DNA of 64,000 nt, taken from assembly GCA_024239075.1 (NCBI GenBank), contig JANBVI010000079.1, positions 62,001-126,000 of the forward strand. Direction: 5' to 3'. Under the pieces are notes generated by a model. The model was not told the origin of the DNA. It worked only from the letters and a program-made list of their open reading frames with translations, and ran no database searches. The stretch comes from Fischerella sp. CENA71. Lineage in GTDB: Bacteria; Cyanobacteriota; Cyanobacteriia; Cyanobacteriales; Nostocaceae. Below are positions 28,039-37,678 of this stretch, piece by piece. Position 1 is the first letter of the stretch. Every line of letters begins with the position of its first letter. The position numbers and the translations under genes are program-made.

Positions 28039-29052
28039 TTACTTCCACTTCGTAGCTACTAATTCTGCCAGGTCGAGAACGCGTTGGCTGTAACCCCATT
28101 CGTTGTCGTACCATGCCATGACTTTCACCATGTCACCGCCCATAACCAGTGTCAAGCTGGCATCAATAATGGAAGAAGCATCAGTACCTTGATAGTCAGA
28201 GGATACTAATTGTAGTTCGCTGTAGTCTAAAATGCCTTTAAGCTCATTTTCAGAAGCACTCTTGAGGGCTGCGTTGACTTCTTCAGTAATAGTTGACTTC
28301 TCAACTTGTATTACAAAATCCACCATTGAAACATTGGGGGTAGGTACACGCAATGCTACACCATTCAGCTTGCCTTTGAGAGCTGGCAGTACCAACGCGA
28401 CAGCTTTTGCTGCACCAGTGGAAGTAGGCACAATGTTAATAGCCGCAGCACGCGCACGACGTACATCACGGTGAGAAGCATCAAGTAAGCGCTGATCACC
28501 TGTGTAGCTGTGGGTGGTGGTCATTGTACCTTTGATGATGCCGAATTTCTCATGCAGCACCTTAGCGATCGGAGCCAAGCAGTTGGTGGTACAGCTGGCG
28601 TTACTGATGATGTGGTGTTTGTCGTGATCGTAATCGTGATGGTTTACGCCAACTACGAAAGTACCATCTTCGTTTTTGCCAGGGGCGGTGATTAGAACCT
28701 TTTTAGCTCCAGCATTCACATGCTTCATAGCCCCTTCTTTAGCGGTAAATACACCTGTCGCTTCGATAATTAGGTCAATTTCCCACTCTTTCCAGGGCAA
28801 GTTTTCTGGGTTGCGATCAGATACACATTTTACGGTCTTGCCGTTGGCGATAATCGAGTTATCATCAGCAGTAATGTCAGCATTTTTTAACTTCCCTAGC
28901 ATCGAGTCATACTTGAGCAGGTGAGCGTTGGTTCTAGGGTCTGAGGTGTCATTGATAGCAACCAAGTCAATATTGCTATTCTCTCTACCCAACCAACAGC
29001 GCATAAAGTTACGACCGATGCGCCCGAAACCGTTGATAGCAACTCTAATCAC
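28039..29052 (-). CDS. gap2: NADP-type glyceraldehyde-3-phosphate dehydrogenase Gap2
   Basis: Gap2 reduces 1,3-bisphosphoglycerate to glyceraldehyde 3-phosphate in the Calvin cycle and works in gluconeogenesis. The 337-residue product starts [20 protein letters not shown] (GTG start at 29052) and has the Gap2-type segment [19 protein letters not shown] rather than that of glycolytic Gap1. The catalytic Cys is in [13 protein letters not shown], the catalytic His in [11 protein letters not shown], and the C-terminus is [19 protein letters not shown]. There is no CP12-like tail, as expected in cyanobacteria. The leader AGAGGGCAAGACGCTGTG closely matches that of glpX at 53.9 kb. Confidence 0.95.
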   Translation of the reverse strand: MIRVAINGFGRIGRNFMRCWLGRENSNIDLVAINDTSDPRTNAHLLKYDSMLGKLKNADITADDNSIIANGKTVKCVSDRNPENLPWKEWEIDLIIEATGVFTAKEGAMKHVNAGAKKVLITAPGKNEDGTFVVGVNHHDYDHDKHHIISNASCTTNCLAPIAKVLHEKFGIIKGTMTTTHSYTGDQRLLDASHRDVRRARAAAINIVPTSTGAAKAVALVLPALKGKLNGVALRVPTPNVSMVDFVIQVEKSTITEEVNAALKSASENELKGILDYSELQLVSSDYQGTDASSIIDASLTLVMGGDMVKVMAWYDNEWGYSQRVLDLAELVATKWK

Positions 29053-29177
29053 AGCGTCTTGCCCTCTGTTATATATGCCTAATTAAATCTTATGGTTGAC
29101 CCCGATCATATCGCAAAGGGGGGAGTATATATAACTATAAAATGTGAGATCCCAAAAAAATTTTTAAATTTTTTTAA

Positions 29178-29350
29178 TTAGGGTTGAGGGGGATTAGGAG
29201 AAGACGCGGCGACGCGGTGAGTGGGAGACGCGGAGAGAATGCGTGGAGGGGAAGACGCGGTGGCGGAGATATTCCCCGTGTCACCGTGTCCCCGTATCCC
29301 CCTTGTCTCCCTTGTCTCCCTTGTCCCCCTTGTCCCCGATCCCCAATCCC
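29178..29350. repeat. Large GACGCGG / CCGTGTCCCC palindromic repeat
   Basis: G-rich copies (GGAGAAGACGCGGCGACGCG) run into C-rich copies (TCCCCGTGTCACCGTGTCCC, CCCTTGTCTCCCTTGTCTCC), forming a large imperfect palindrome in the gap between gap2 and nadD. Same family as the blocks inside the ABC exporter and UPF0182 genes. Confidence 0.7.
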
Positions 29351-29355
29351 CTACT

Positions 29356-29970
29356 TCAAGCATAGAGATTGTGATCAGCTATGTAACTTCGGACTGATTC
29401 CGGGACTAAATAACGAATCGATTGGCGACCGCGACACAAGTTACGAATCATACTTGATGAAATTCCAACCAAAGGGGTATGCAATAAGCGCCATTTTATG
29501 CTATAAAACTGCTTTGCCAGTTTTTGCTCCACCTCCTTGCAAATTAAATCAGTTTGAGTTATGCATTCACTACCAACAGGTCGGGGTGCAATTAACCAAT
29601 CACATAATTGCGCTAATTCCTGTCCGCGATACCACCGAGGTAACGTTTGGAAGGTATCTAGGCCAACAATCCAATACCAATGAGTATTGGGATAGAACGT
29701 GGATAAATCAATCAGAGTATTGATTGCATAAGAAGTACCAGATTGCAATTGCTCAATTGGTGAAACAGCAAATGCTGAATTGTCTGTTGTCGCTGCTTGC
29801 AGCATTGCTAAACGATGTTGAAACGAAGCCGCTTTTTTATGAGGAGGATCTGCTGATGGCACCCAAATAATCTTTTCTAGGGATATTTGATTGAGAGCAG
29901 CTTCGGCTACGATGAGATGTCCGCAATGAACAGGGTCAAATGTGCCACCAAAAATTGCGATTTGTTGCAT
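29356..29970 (-). CDS. nadD: Nicotinate-nucleotide adenylyltransferase
   Basis: NadD adenylates nicotinate mononucleotide to deamido-NAD, one step before NAD synthetase. The 204-residue product has the HxGH nucleotidyltransferase motif in FGGTFDPVHCGHLIVAE and the ISSSMIRNLCRG motif (SSTxIR type) near 165-175. Length is normal for a bacterial NadD. The ATG at 29970 is followed downstream, after the stop, by the GC-rich repeat block. Single gene. Confidence 0.94.
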   Translation of the reverse strand: MQQIAIFGGTFDPVHCGHLIVAEAALNQISLEKIIWVPSADPPHKKAASFQHRLAMLQAATTDNSAFAVSPIEQLQSGTSYAINTLIDLSTFYPNTHWYWIVGLDTFQTLPRWYRGQELAQLCDWLIAPRPVGSECITQTDLICKEVEQKLAKQFYSIKWRLLHTPLVGISSSMIRNLCRGRQSIRYLVPESVRSYIADHNLYA

Positions 29971-30310
29971 CCACTCTCTTTAATTTCTCTTGAGTCGATA
30001 TCAAAGTAATTAACCTCAGTCTATTATTATAGCCAATTCCAGGAATAAAACCAAAATTATGTGTTTGAAAATACAGTTCTATATTTCCCGAAGATGCAGA
30101 AATTTACAGAATAAACATAATATTAGTTCAGGAAGAGAAAAACCACTAACAAGGTTAAAATCATCCTAAAGTAATGTCATCTGAGCATCAAAATCAACTA
30201 ATCATGAGTATGAAATTTACACATAGGTAGTATCGATAAAAAACAAAATCCTGTTATGATACGCGTGTTATTTGTGATGATGGTGTGGTGTGGTGTTAGA
30301 GGAGTAATCG
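29971..30310. promoter_or_regulatory. Intergenic region with likely murC promoter
   Basis: AT-rich divergent gap between nadD and murC. TATGAT at 30254-30259 is a good -10 box about 55 bp before the murC ATG; an exact -35 is not clear. GTGTGGTGTGGTGTTAGAGG follows, and the AGAGGAG at 30297-30303 is a strong ribosome-binding site for murC. Confidence 0.4.
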
Positions 30311-31774
30311 ATGAAAAATTCTGTAGACTTTAGCGGTAGACCTTTTCATTTTATTGGGATTGGTGGCATAGGCATGTCTGCTTTGGCATACGTGCTAGCA
30401 AAACGACAATTGCCAGTTTCTGGTTCGGATCTTCGTCCAAATCATATAACTTGTAAATTGGAATCTATCGGCGCTCATATTTTTGCCAAGCAAGAAGCAA
30501 GCAATTTGGAATTCTTTCGTCCCCAAGAGAATGAAAATAAAGTAGTCTTAAATACTCAAAATCATGTGTCAACTGAGAAAGTGGCACAATTACCACAAGT
30601 AATTTGTTCAACAGCAATAAATACTAATAATTTGGAATATAAAGCAGCACTAGAATTAGGCTGCCCAATTTTCCATCGTTCAGATGTATTGGCAAATCTA
30701 ATTTCTGAATATGACAGCATTGCAGTTGCTGGAACTCATGGCAAAACCACCACTAGTAGCATGATTGGATATATGTTGCTGGAAGCGGGTCTTGATCCCA
30801 CAATTTTAATTGGTGGTGAAGTTAATGCTTGGGAAGGCAACGCTAGATTAGGGCAAAGTCGCTATTTAGTAGCAGAAGCAGATGAATCAGATGGTTCATT
30901 AGTCAAACATGCCCCAGAAATCGGTGTAATCACGAATATTGAACTAGACCATCCTGATCACTACGACAATTTAGAAGAAGTAGTGGAGATTTTCCATACC
31001 TTTGCTAAAAGTTGTAAGACTCTAGTGGCTAGCATTGATTGTGCAACGGTGCGCGATCGCTTTCAACCAACAATAAGTTATAGCTTATATTCAGACACAG
31101 GTGCAGATTATACCGTTACAAATATAGATTATCGTGCTGATGGCACTACCGCTTTAGTTTGGGAGCGGGGCAAAACCTTGGGTGTGTTAAAGTTACGTTT
31201 GCTCAGTCGCCACAACCTTAGCAATGCTCTGGCAGCAGTGGCCGTTGGTCGCGTTTTGGGATTAGAATTTGGTGAAATTGCCAAGGGTCTCGCAACTTTT
31301 GAAGGTGCAAGACGTCGCTTTGAGTTTCGGGGTGAAGCTCATGGTATCACATTTATTGATGACTATGCTCATCATCCCAGCGAAATCCGGGCAACTTTGG
31401 CCGCTGCGCGTCTGCAAGCAAGACCAGGACAAAGAGTAGTCGCCATCTTCCAACCTCATCGCTACAGCCGTACACTGGCATTTTTAGAAGAATTTGCCGA
31501 ATCTTTTACCCATGCTGATGTAGTTATACTCACTGACATTTACAGCGCTGGGGAAGTCAACTTAGGACAGGTAAGCGGTGAACAACTAGCACAGGAAGTT
31601 GCCAAACATCATCCGCAAGTTAAGTATCAAGCAAACCTCAGTTCTATGTGTGATTTCTTACAGCAAACACTACGTTCTGGAGACTTAGCGTTGTTTTTAG
31701 GAGCTGGAAATTTAAATCAGGTAATTCCGGAGGTAATTGCTACACTTCGTCAGCCAGCTACAGCAACATCCTAA
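30311..31774 (+). CDS. murC: UDP-N-acetylmuramate--L-alanine ligase
   Basis: MurC adds the first amino acid, L-Ala, to UDP-MurNAc in peptidoglycan synthesis, using ATP in the cytosol. The 487-residue product has the N-terminal UDP-binding FIGIGGIGMSALAYVLAKR, the Mur ligase ATP loop AGTHGKTTTSSMI (about 142-154), EADESDGSL, and the C-terminal FDDYAHHPSEI-type segment (here IDDYAHHPSEIRAT). Length is normal. Ribosome-binding site AGAGGAG at 30297-30303 is well placed. murB follows in the same direction, a classic pairing. Confidence 0.96.
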   Translation: MKNSVDFSGRPFHFIGIGGIGMSALAYVLAKRQLPVSGSDLRPNHITCKLESIGAHIFAKQEASNLEFFRPQENENKVVLNTQNHVSTEKVAQLPQVICSTAINTNNLEYKAALELGCPIFHRSDVLANLISEYDSIAVAGTHGKTTTSSMIGYMLLEAGLDPTILIGGEVNAWEGNARLGQSRYLVAEADESDGSLVKHAPEIGVITNIELDHPDHYDNLEEVVEIFHTFAKSCKTLVASIDCATVRDRFQPTISYSLYSDTGADYTVTNIDYRADGTTALVWERGKTLGVLKLRLLSRHNLSNALAAVAVGRVLGLEFGEIAKGLATFEGARRRFEFRGEAHGITFIDDYAHHPSEIRATLAAARLQARPGQRVVAIFQPHRYSRTLAFLEEFAESFTHADVVILTDIYSAGEVNLGQVSGEQLAQEVAKHHPQVKYQANLSSMCDFLQQTLRSGDLALFLGAGNLNQVIPEVIATLRQPATATS

Positions 31775-31893
31775 AAGTTTCACAAACTAGTTTTCTGGCA
31801 TAGTGTCAGTTTTGTAAATTTCTTTAATTGCATCAAAAAATAACCGTGTTCCTACGGTGGATAAACATCAAAATAAAACAGATTCTGGTAAAT

Positions 31894-32889
31894 ATGGTAA
31901 TTTCCCAGGCAGCTGTAGATGTCTGCACAAATTCTGGTGTGACTGTAAATAAACAACAAACGACAAATTCCGATATTAAGGAAATTCCCTTACTTGGTAC
32001 TGACTGCGCGATCAAACCGCAAGTTCCTCTGTCAGCATATACCTCTTACAGAGTAGGAGGACCAGCAGAATGGTATGTTGCTCCACGTAACATCGAAGCA
32101 ATGCACGCTAGTTTAAGGTATGCAAAAGAGGAAGGTTTACCAGTAACAGTACTGGGAGCAGGTTCTAACTTGCTAGTAAGCGATCGCGGAATTCCAGGCT
32201 TAGTCATTGCTACTCGTCGCCTTCGTCAAACTCATTTTGACTTAGAAACAGGTCTATTAACCGTAGCTGCTGGGGAACCTATTCCCGGTTTGGCAATGGC
32301 AGCCGCAGAGCAAGGATGGCAGGGCTTAGAATGGTCTGTAGGTATACCTGGAACCGTTGGTGGTGCGGTGGTGATGAATGCAGGAGCGCATAATAGCTGT
32401 ATTGCAGATATCTTAGTCAGCGCTCAAGTACTTTCACCTGATGGCACAGTAGAAACCCTTACCAGTGAGCAACTGGGTTATAGCTATCGTACTTCTATTT
32501 TACAAGGTAGCAATCGCATTGTTACCCAAGCCACGTTCCGAATGCAACCCGGTGCTGACCCCGCCCGCGTCATTGCAACTACCAAGCAACATAAACAACA
32601 CCGACTGACAACCCAACCCTACGACAAACCTAGTTGCGGTAGTGTTTTCCGCAACCCCAAACCCTACTCCGCAGGTTGGTTAATCGAACAAACTGGTTTA
32701 AAAGGCTTCCAAATTGGTAACGCACAGGTAGCACAACGCCACGCTAATTTTATCGTCAACTGCGGTGGTGCGAGTGCCTGGGATATTTTCAATCTCATTC
32801 GTCATGTGCAGTATCAAGTACAGGATCGCTGGTCAATTTTATTAGAACCAGAAGTTAAGATGTTGGGAGAATTCCCAGCAGTTTGTTGA
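31894..32889 (+). CDS. murB: UDP-N-acetylenolpyruvoylglucosamine reductase
   Basis: MurB reduces the enolpyruvyl ether to MurNAc with NADPH and FAD, the step before MurC. The start is placed at 31894 ([15 protein letters not shown]); the frame also opens at a TTG at 31828. The 331-residue product has the FAD-binding [17 protein letters not shown] and [17 protein letters not shown], and the catalytic region [20 protein letters not shown] near-terminal [10 protein letters not shown] holds the conserved Glu. It is a type with a tail similar to other cyanobacteria. Adjacent to murC and probably co-transcribed. Confidence 0.95.
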   Translation: MVISQAAVDVCTNSGVTVNKQQTTNSDIKEIPLLGTDCAIKPQVPLSAYTSYRVGGPAEWYVAPRNIEAMHASLRYAKEEGLPVTVLGAGSNLLVSDRGIPGLVIATRRLRQTHFDLETGLLTVAAGEPIPGLAMAAAEQGWQGLEWSVGIPGTVGGAVVMNAGAHNSCIADILVSAQVLSPDGTVETLTSEQLGYSYRTSILQGSNRIVTQATFRMQPGADPARVIATTKQHKQHRLTTQPYDKPSCGSVFRNPKPYSAGWLIEQTGLKGFQIGNAQVAQRHANFIVNCGGASAWDIFNLIRHVQYQVQDRWSILLEPEVKMLGEFPAVC

Positions 32890-32947
32890 TTTAATATTTG
32901 TGATTTAGCTATGATAACGAGCGTCAGCTTCTTGCTGGCGCTTTTGG

Positions 32948-33460
32948 TTGGTAGATATTTGTACAATCAGAGCAAAGCCAGTGGTTGAGATTAGACCAAT
33001 CCAGGGACATCAAATCGAACAAGCCAAGCAAATAGTTATGGGAATTTGCTTAGAAATTTGGCAAGGTGTACTCACCGAAGCAGATTTTAGGCGAATTGAT
33101 TCCATGTCTGATATCGAGAATGTGCAGTCACACTACTTTGACAATGGCGGTACATTCTTAGTTTTGGTTGATGATGAACAAGTTGTAGGTACTGGGGCGA
33201 TTCGACGACTCGACGATGAAATCTGTGAACTCAAGCGAATGTGGTTTCTCAAAGAATATCGAGGACAGGGTTTCGGCTGGAAAATGGCTCAAATGCTCTT
33301 TGATTTTGCACGGCAAGCAGGGTATCACAAAGTCAGACTTGACCTAGCTAACGAAGAGCGACAACCACAAGCACTCAAACTTTACAGAAAACTTGGTTTT
33401 TACTCGATTGAACGGTATAATGATAGCCCGTGTACTGTGTTCATGGAAAAGATTTTATAA
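32948..33460 (+). CDS. GNAT family N-acetyltransferase
   Basis: A GNAT-fold acetyltransferase using acetyl-CoA; substrate unknown. The frame spans 170 residues from a TTG at 32948, but the GNAT domain itself only begins near KPVVEIRPIQGHQIEQA, so a GTG at 32981 is an equally good start. The acetyl-CoA loop is ELKRMWFLKEYRGQGFGWKM (RGQGFG of motif A, about 95-115), and the terminal KLYRKLGFYSIERY is typical. Downstream of murB by about 90 bp; a functional link is not evident. Confidence 0.85.
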   Translation: MVDICTIRAKPVVEIRPIQGHQIEQAKQIVMGICLEIWQGVLTEADFRRIDSMSDIENVQSHYFDNGGTFLVLVDDEQVVGTGAIRRLDDEICELKRMWFLKEYRGQGFGWKMAQMLFDFARQAGYHKVRLDLANEERQPQALKLYRKLGFYSIERYNDSPCTVFMEKIL

Positions 33461-33474
33461 ATAGATAAGTTCCC

Positions 33475-34806
33475 CTATCTATCCGCATGAACATAATTCA
33501 CAAAGTAAAATTTAGGACTAAGCCAGAATTTTAACCAAGCATAAGCAGTAAGTCCCAGTAGGGCTGTGATCACCAGCGGTAAGCCAAGCTGGACTCGAAG
33601 TGCATCGGGAAGAACAGCAACTCCAGCAACTGTAATCGCAAAGTATGCTAAAAGTGATACTTGTAAGCGTCGCACAACTTTCAGCGCACCCCGACAGCTA
33701 CTGCAATGCTGCGTGTGTTGTTTGTAACGATCCAAAACTTGCTCGCGATTTTCATTGATATTCCTGATTTTTGGAACACTTATCCCCACTTCACTCCAGG
33801 GTAACTGTCCATGACAATACTTATCAAGCCAGTTCCTATACTCAATTACTAGCCTATCTGCGCTTGCAGGAAGTTTATAGGCAGTTTTCCAACTTTGCGA
33901 TGATTCTGTCTGTTGGAGAAAATACTCTTGCTGTTGTAGAAGCACCATATCTCCATCAAGAACTTCATTACGTTCGCTAACGTGATTCCACCAACGGGGT
34001 ATGAGACGATGAGCTGTTTTGGCAAAGTTACGAGGAAACTGAGCAATAATCCGAGATTTACCAGGAGATACTGGTACACAATAAGTCACAAGTCCAATCT
34101 GCTTTCCAGCGTCGCCAAACTTGATTGCATATTCCAACCGACAAGGTGGTTCAAAAGTAATTGTTGTTTGGTATCGTCCGATAGTACCTGCTTCAATCAA
34201 ATTTGCTGTTGATTGCAGAATTTCAATGGGTATAGGTTTTGCTTGTGCGCGATCGCCCTGAACTCCATGATGAGCAAAAGGAACATGACTAGGATCTGCA
34301 ACGTTTTCAACCAGAATTTCCCAATCATATTCTAAGTCACGTACAAAAGAAGACCAAACAAAACCTTTGCTTGCATCTACTTGCGGTGACAGAGGTAAAT
34401 CTGTAGTCGCTGCGAGATCCGCTGATTTAGCATCAGGCCACACCCAAAGCAGATCCTGTGCTTGACAAACTGGTAAGGTAACTGCACACAGGTTTTCTTT
34501 ATTCTTACTCACAAGTTCTGGATTTTCTGCTTGGGGAATGTGAGTACAAATTCCTTGCTGATCAAATTGCCATCCATGATAGCTACACATCAAATTACCC
34601 GTTTTCTCGTCAATCCGTCCCTCACTTAAGGGTGCAAGCCGATGAGGACATTTATCCAAAAATACGCGATAAGTCTGTGATGAGTGGGGCTTCCAAATAA
34701 CTAAGCGCAGTCCCAAAAGTGTAACTGATGTTGGTCTTTTGGGGTCTAGGTCTTCAACGGGTGAAAGGGGATACCAGTGCTGGAAAAAGTTGAATTCTGA
34801 TTGCAT
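33475..34806 (-). CDS. Rieske 2Fe-2S oxygenase, PaO/Tic55/Ptc52-like
   Basis: A 443-residue Rieske non-heme iron oxygenase. The Rieske ligands are CPHRLAPL (52-59) and CSYHGWQF, and the mononuclear iron site is in ENVADPSHVPFAHHG near 163-177. A C-terminal CSSC (HCSSCRGALKV) followed by two hydrophobic helices is the signature of the plant and cyanobacterial PaO/Tic55/Ptc52 group. Members act on tetrapyrroles or as redox proteins; the exact substrate cannot be read. The CSSC motif is thought to allow thioredoxin regulation in this group. Anchored to a membrane at its C-terminus. Single gene. Confidence 0.85.
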   Translation of the reverse strand: MQSEFNFFQHWYPLSPVEDLDPKRPTSVTLLGLRLVIWKPHSSQTYRVFLDKCPHRLAPLSEGRIDEKTGNLMCSYHGWQFDQQGICTHIPQAENPELVSKNKENLCAVTLPVCQAQDLLWVWPDAKSADLAATTDLPLSPQVDASKGFVWSSFVRDLEYDWEILVENVADPSHVPFAHHGVQGDRAQAKPIPIEILQSTANLIEAGTIGRYQTTITFEPPCRLEYAIKFGDAGKQIGLVTYCVPVSPGKSRIIAQFPRNFAKTAHRLIPRWWNHVSERNEVLDGDMVLLQQQEYFLQQTESSQSWKTAYKLPASADRLVIEYRNWLDKYCHGQLPWSEVGISVPKIRNINENREQVLDRYKQHTQHCSSCRGALKVVRRLQVSLLAYFAITVAGVAVLPDALRVQLGLPLVITALLGLTAYAWLKFWLSPKFYFVNYVHADR

Positions 34807-34969
34807 TATGTAGTTCCAGTGATGGGTATTTCAAAAGTCTCCTTTTTGTATTTTGACCATAAATTGGAAGATGCAGCAAATAATAGCCTAGCTTTGGAAG
34901 GTAAGTGTAACTTTTGAGCTAGTAGCGTGCCTTAGCAACAGCGCAACGCACGTACAACTTTGGTTATAG

Positions 34970-37678
34970 CTAAATATTAAACTGTTGCCGTTGATACAGC
35001 GACCAATACAAACCTTTTTGCTGCAACAAATCTGTATGTGTACCGCGTTCGATCAGAACTCCTTTTTCTAACACCAAAATTAAATCAGCACGTTTTAAAG
35101 GTGCAAAGCGGTGAGCAATTAAAAACACAGTCCGTCCTTGAGAAACTGCTTGCAAGTTTTGCAGTACCTGTTGTTCGGTTTCACTATCTAGGGCGCTGGT
35201 AGCTTCATCTAATATCAAAATTGGCGCTTGGGAAAGAAATAACCGTGCTAGGGCGATGCGTTGGCGTTGTCCCCCAGATAAAGCTGTACCCCGTTCACCA
35301 ACATTGGTTTCGTAACCGTGAGGTAATTCACTGATAAAGTCATGAGCAACAGCAAGTCTAGCAGCTTCTACTACTTGTTCTGCGGTGATTTCTGGATTCC
35401 CAAGGGTGATGTTATCCAAAATCGAACCGTTGAATAAAAAGTCTTCTTGGAGAACAACGCTAATCTGTTGACGCAAGGAAGTTAAGTCAGCACTTTTAAT
35501 ATCAAAACCATCAATCAGGATGCGTCCTGATTCGATTTGATAAAGGCGTTGCAAAAGTTTAGAAAGGGTACTCTTACCAGAACCACTACGTCCGACAATA
35601 CCAACAAATTGCCCTGGCTGCACGTTAAAGGAAATACCCCGCAGCACAGGTTCAGTATTTTGGCGGTAGCGGAAAAATACTTGATCAAAAGCGACTTGTC
35701 CTTTCAGGGGTGGTAAAACTAAACCTGTGCCTGGTTCTGCTTCTGGGGAGACGTTGAGAATATCACCAATTCTGTCTACGGAAAGCAGAACTTGTTGCAG
35801 ATTTTGCCATAGTTGTACTAATCTTAACAATGGGCCAGTCACTCTACCAGAAAGCATTTGAAAAGCGACAAGTTGACCAACTGTAAGTTTGTTTTCAATG
35901 ACTAACTTAGCACCAAACCAGAGGATGAGTAGGCTAGAGAAATTAGTCAGGAAGTCACCGATATTACTGCTGATATTAGAAGTGGTGGAAGCTTTAAAAC
36001 CTGTGCGGATAAAACGAGCAAATAAACCTTCCCAGCGATCGCGTGCGACTGCTTCGGCTGCGTGGGCTTTAACTGAATGAATTCCTGTGACTGTCTCTAC
36101 CAAAAATGACTGGCTATCAGCACTGCGGTTAAAGGTTTCGTTGAGCCAGTTGCGAAGAATTGGTGTAGCTACTAGTGTCAGAATTGCAAATAAAGGTAGT
36201 ACCGCCAACGCCGTGAAGGTGAGGGGAATGCTGTAGTAGAACATCAATACCAGATACACCACAGCAAAAACACTGTCTAACACCACAGTCAAAGCCGTAC
36301 CAGTGAGAAACTGACGAATTTGTTCCAGTTCCTGCACCCGTGCAACTGTGTCTCCTACCCGGCGTGATTCAAAGTAAGCCAAAGGTAAGCGCATCAAGTG
36401 GCGAAATAGCTGGGCGGACAAACTTAAATCTAAGCGTCGGGCGGTGTGAGTAAAGACAAATAGCCGCAGAATACCAAGTGTAGCCTCAAAAATTGCCACT
36501 AAAAATAAAGCAAGGGCCATGACATCAAGAGTTGCCAAACTCTCTTGTACCATGACTTTATCGATCACAACTTGGGTAATGAGTGGCGTTGCTAACCCCA
36601 GCATTTGTAACGTCAAAGACGCGAGCAACACTTCCCCTAATAGTCCCCGATATTGCCATACAGCTGGTAAAAACCAATTAAGATTAAATTTCTCCTGCTT
36701 TTGAATTAACTCTACTTGCCACAGTTGCCCATTCCAATACTCTTCTACCAATGATTGCGACAAAACTTCACAAGTGCGATCGCCATTGAGAGGATTGGCT
36801 ATGAGTAAGCGATCGCCCCTGACAGCATAAACTACCACCCAGTTACCATCAGCTTCCGGTGATTCACCCCACTGCAATAAAGCCGGAAATGACAACTGTT
36901 GCAAATCAATCCAATTCACTTGCAATCGTCGCAGTACAAAGCCTAACTTTTCTCCTGCTTCTACAACATGTTTTGGTTGCTGTCCTCTGACTTGGCGTTG
37001 TACCCATTCCAACTTCACAGGTTGATCTAACTGTTGCGCCACCATTGTTAAACAAGCAGCAGCCGTATTCCGGCTAGCAACAAATGGGTAAACCTGCTGG
37101 GTGGAAGTGGGAGACACGGGGACACGGGGACGCGGGGACGCGGAGAATGAAGACGCGGAGATATCATGACGCGGGGACGCGGGGAATGAAGAAGATATCT
37201 CCGCGTCCCCGCGTCTCCCCGTCTCCGTGTCTTCTTCATTTCCTCCCCAAAACTCCTCAATTTGTGGTGTGGAAATTTCTGTCCATATTGTTATAGGCCA
37301 ACGTACAACTACTACATCTTTGCTAGCAGCTACAGCTTTGCATTCGAGGGGTAATTTCTGCAAGCTACCAAACCAATCACCCGCAGTTAAAGTTGCTAGT
37401 GGTTTACCAACTCCTTCTTCCCGCAGGCGGACTTTACCACTGACAATCAAAAATTGATAACCTACCCCATCTTTTGGCCAAATTTTTTTGCCTAAACCGA
37501 AGCGTAGAGTTTCTGACTTTTGTTGCAATAGGGTTTGCTGTTGTGAACTTAACCAACATAGCGGTGCTTGTGTCCAAGGTAGAGAGGCTAGCACCCTTGT
37601 ATGTGAAGACTCATCATCTATTAGGTTTAATTCACTTGCAGTTTTACCGTTAGCTTCTGAATTTTCTCTGCTAGCCAT
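34970..37678 (-). CDS. Type I secretion ABC exporter with cNMP-like and degenerate C39 domains
   Basis: A 902-residue exporter. Residues about 40-135 resemble a cyclic-nucleotide-binding barrel (GYQFLIVSGKVRLREEG, then LTAGDWFGSL). Residues 147-192 are a repeat-derived Ser/Arg/Pro-rich insert. Residues 193-330 match the C39 peptidase domain, but catalytic Cys, His and Asp are replaced (RNTAAACL, GNWVVVY, IANPLNG), so it should bind cargo rather than cut it, like the HlyB domain. The transmembrane domain and ABC ATPase follow with GRSGSGKST, LSGGQRQRI and LILDEATSALD. It overlaps the upstream parvulin gene by 52 bp. No HlyD partner is in the window. Confidence 0.88.
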   Translation of the reverse strand: MASRENSEANGKTASELNLIDDESSHTRVLASLPWTQAPLCWLSSQQQTLLQQKSETLRFGLGKKIWPKDGVGYQFLIVSGKVRLREEGVGKPLATLTAGDWFGSLQKLPLECKAVAASKDVVVVRWPITIWTEISTPQIEEFWGGNEEDTETGRRGDAEISSSFPASPRHDISASSFSASPRPRVPVSPTSTQQVYPFVASRNTAAACLTMVAQQLDQPVKLEWVQRQVRGQQPKHVVEAGEKLGFVLRRLQVNWIDLQQLSFPALLQWGESPEADGNWVVVYAVRGDRLLIANPLNGDRTCEVLSQSLVEEYWNGQLWQVELIQKQEKFNLNWFLPAVWQYRGLLGEVLLASLTLQMLGLATPLITQVVIDKVMVQESLATLDVMALALFLVAIFEATLGILRLFVFTHTARRLDLSLSAQLFRHLMRLPLAYFESRRVGDTVARVQELEQIRQFLTGTALTVVLDSVFAVVYLVLMFYYSIPLTFTALAVLPLFAILTLVATPILRNWLNETFNRSADSQSFLVETVTGIHSVKAHAAEAVARDRWEGLFARFIRTGFKASTTSNISSNIGDFLTNFSSLLILWFGAKLVIENKLTVGQLVAFQMLSGRVTGPLLRLVQLWQNLQQVLLSVDRIGDILNVSPEAEPGTGLVLPPLKGQVAFDQVFFRYRQNTEPVLRGISFNVQPGQFVGIVGRSGSGKSTLSKLLQRLYQIESGRILIDGFDIKSADLTSLRQQISVVLQEDFLFNGSILDNITLGNPEITAEQVVEAARLAVAHDFISELPHGYETNVGERGTALSGGQRQRIALARLFLSQAPILILDEATSALDSETEQQVLQNLQAVSQGRTVFLIAHRFAPLKRADLILVLEKGVLIERGTHTDLLQQKGLYWSLYQRQQFNI
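37103..37240. repeat. GACGCGG/CCGCGTC repeat inserted in frame in the ABC exporter
   Basis: A G-rich array (ACACGGGGACACGGGGACGC) and its C-rich counterpart (ATCTCCGCGTCCCCGCGTCT) fill the linker between the cNMP-like and C39-like domains. Length keeps the reading frame. Encoded on the minus strand as segments such as GRRGDAEISSS and SPRHDISASS. Confidence 0.75.

Noticed and set aside
29184-29723. A 179-codon plus-strand frame antisense to nadD
   Set aside because: It is repeat-derived at its start and antisense to a clear nadD gene; composition looks like a shadow.
37048-37296. Short frames on both strands over the ABC exporter repeat insert
   Set aside because: They arise because the repeat is GC-rich and palindromic, so every frame stays open. 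They have no start signals and no independent features.
34970-37678. C39 domain as an active leader peptidase
   Set aside because: Cys, His and Asp of the active site are all substituted.
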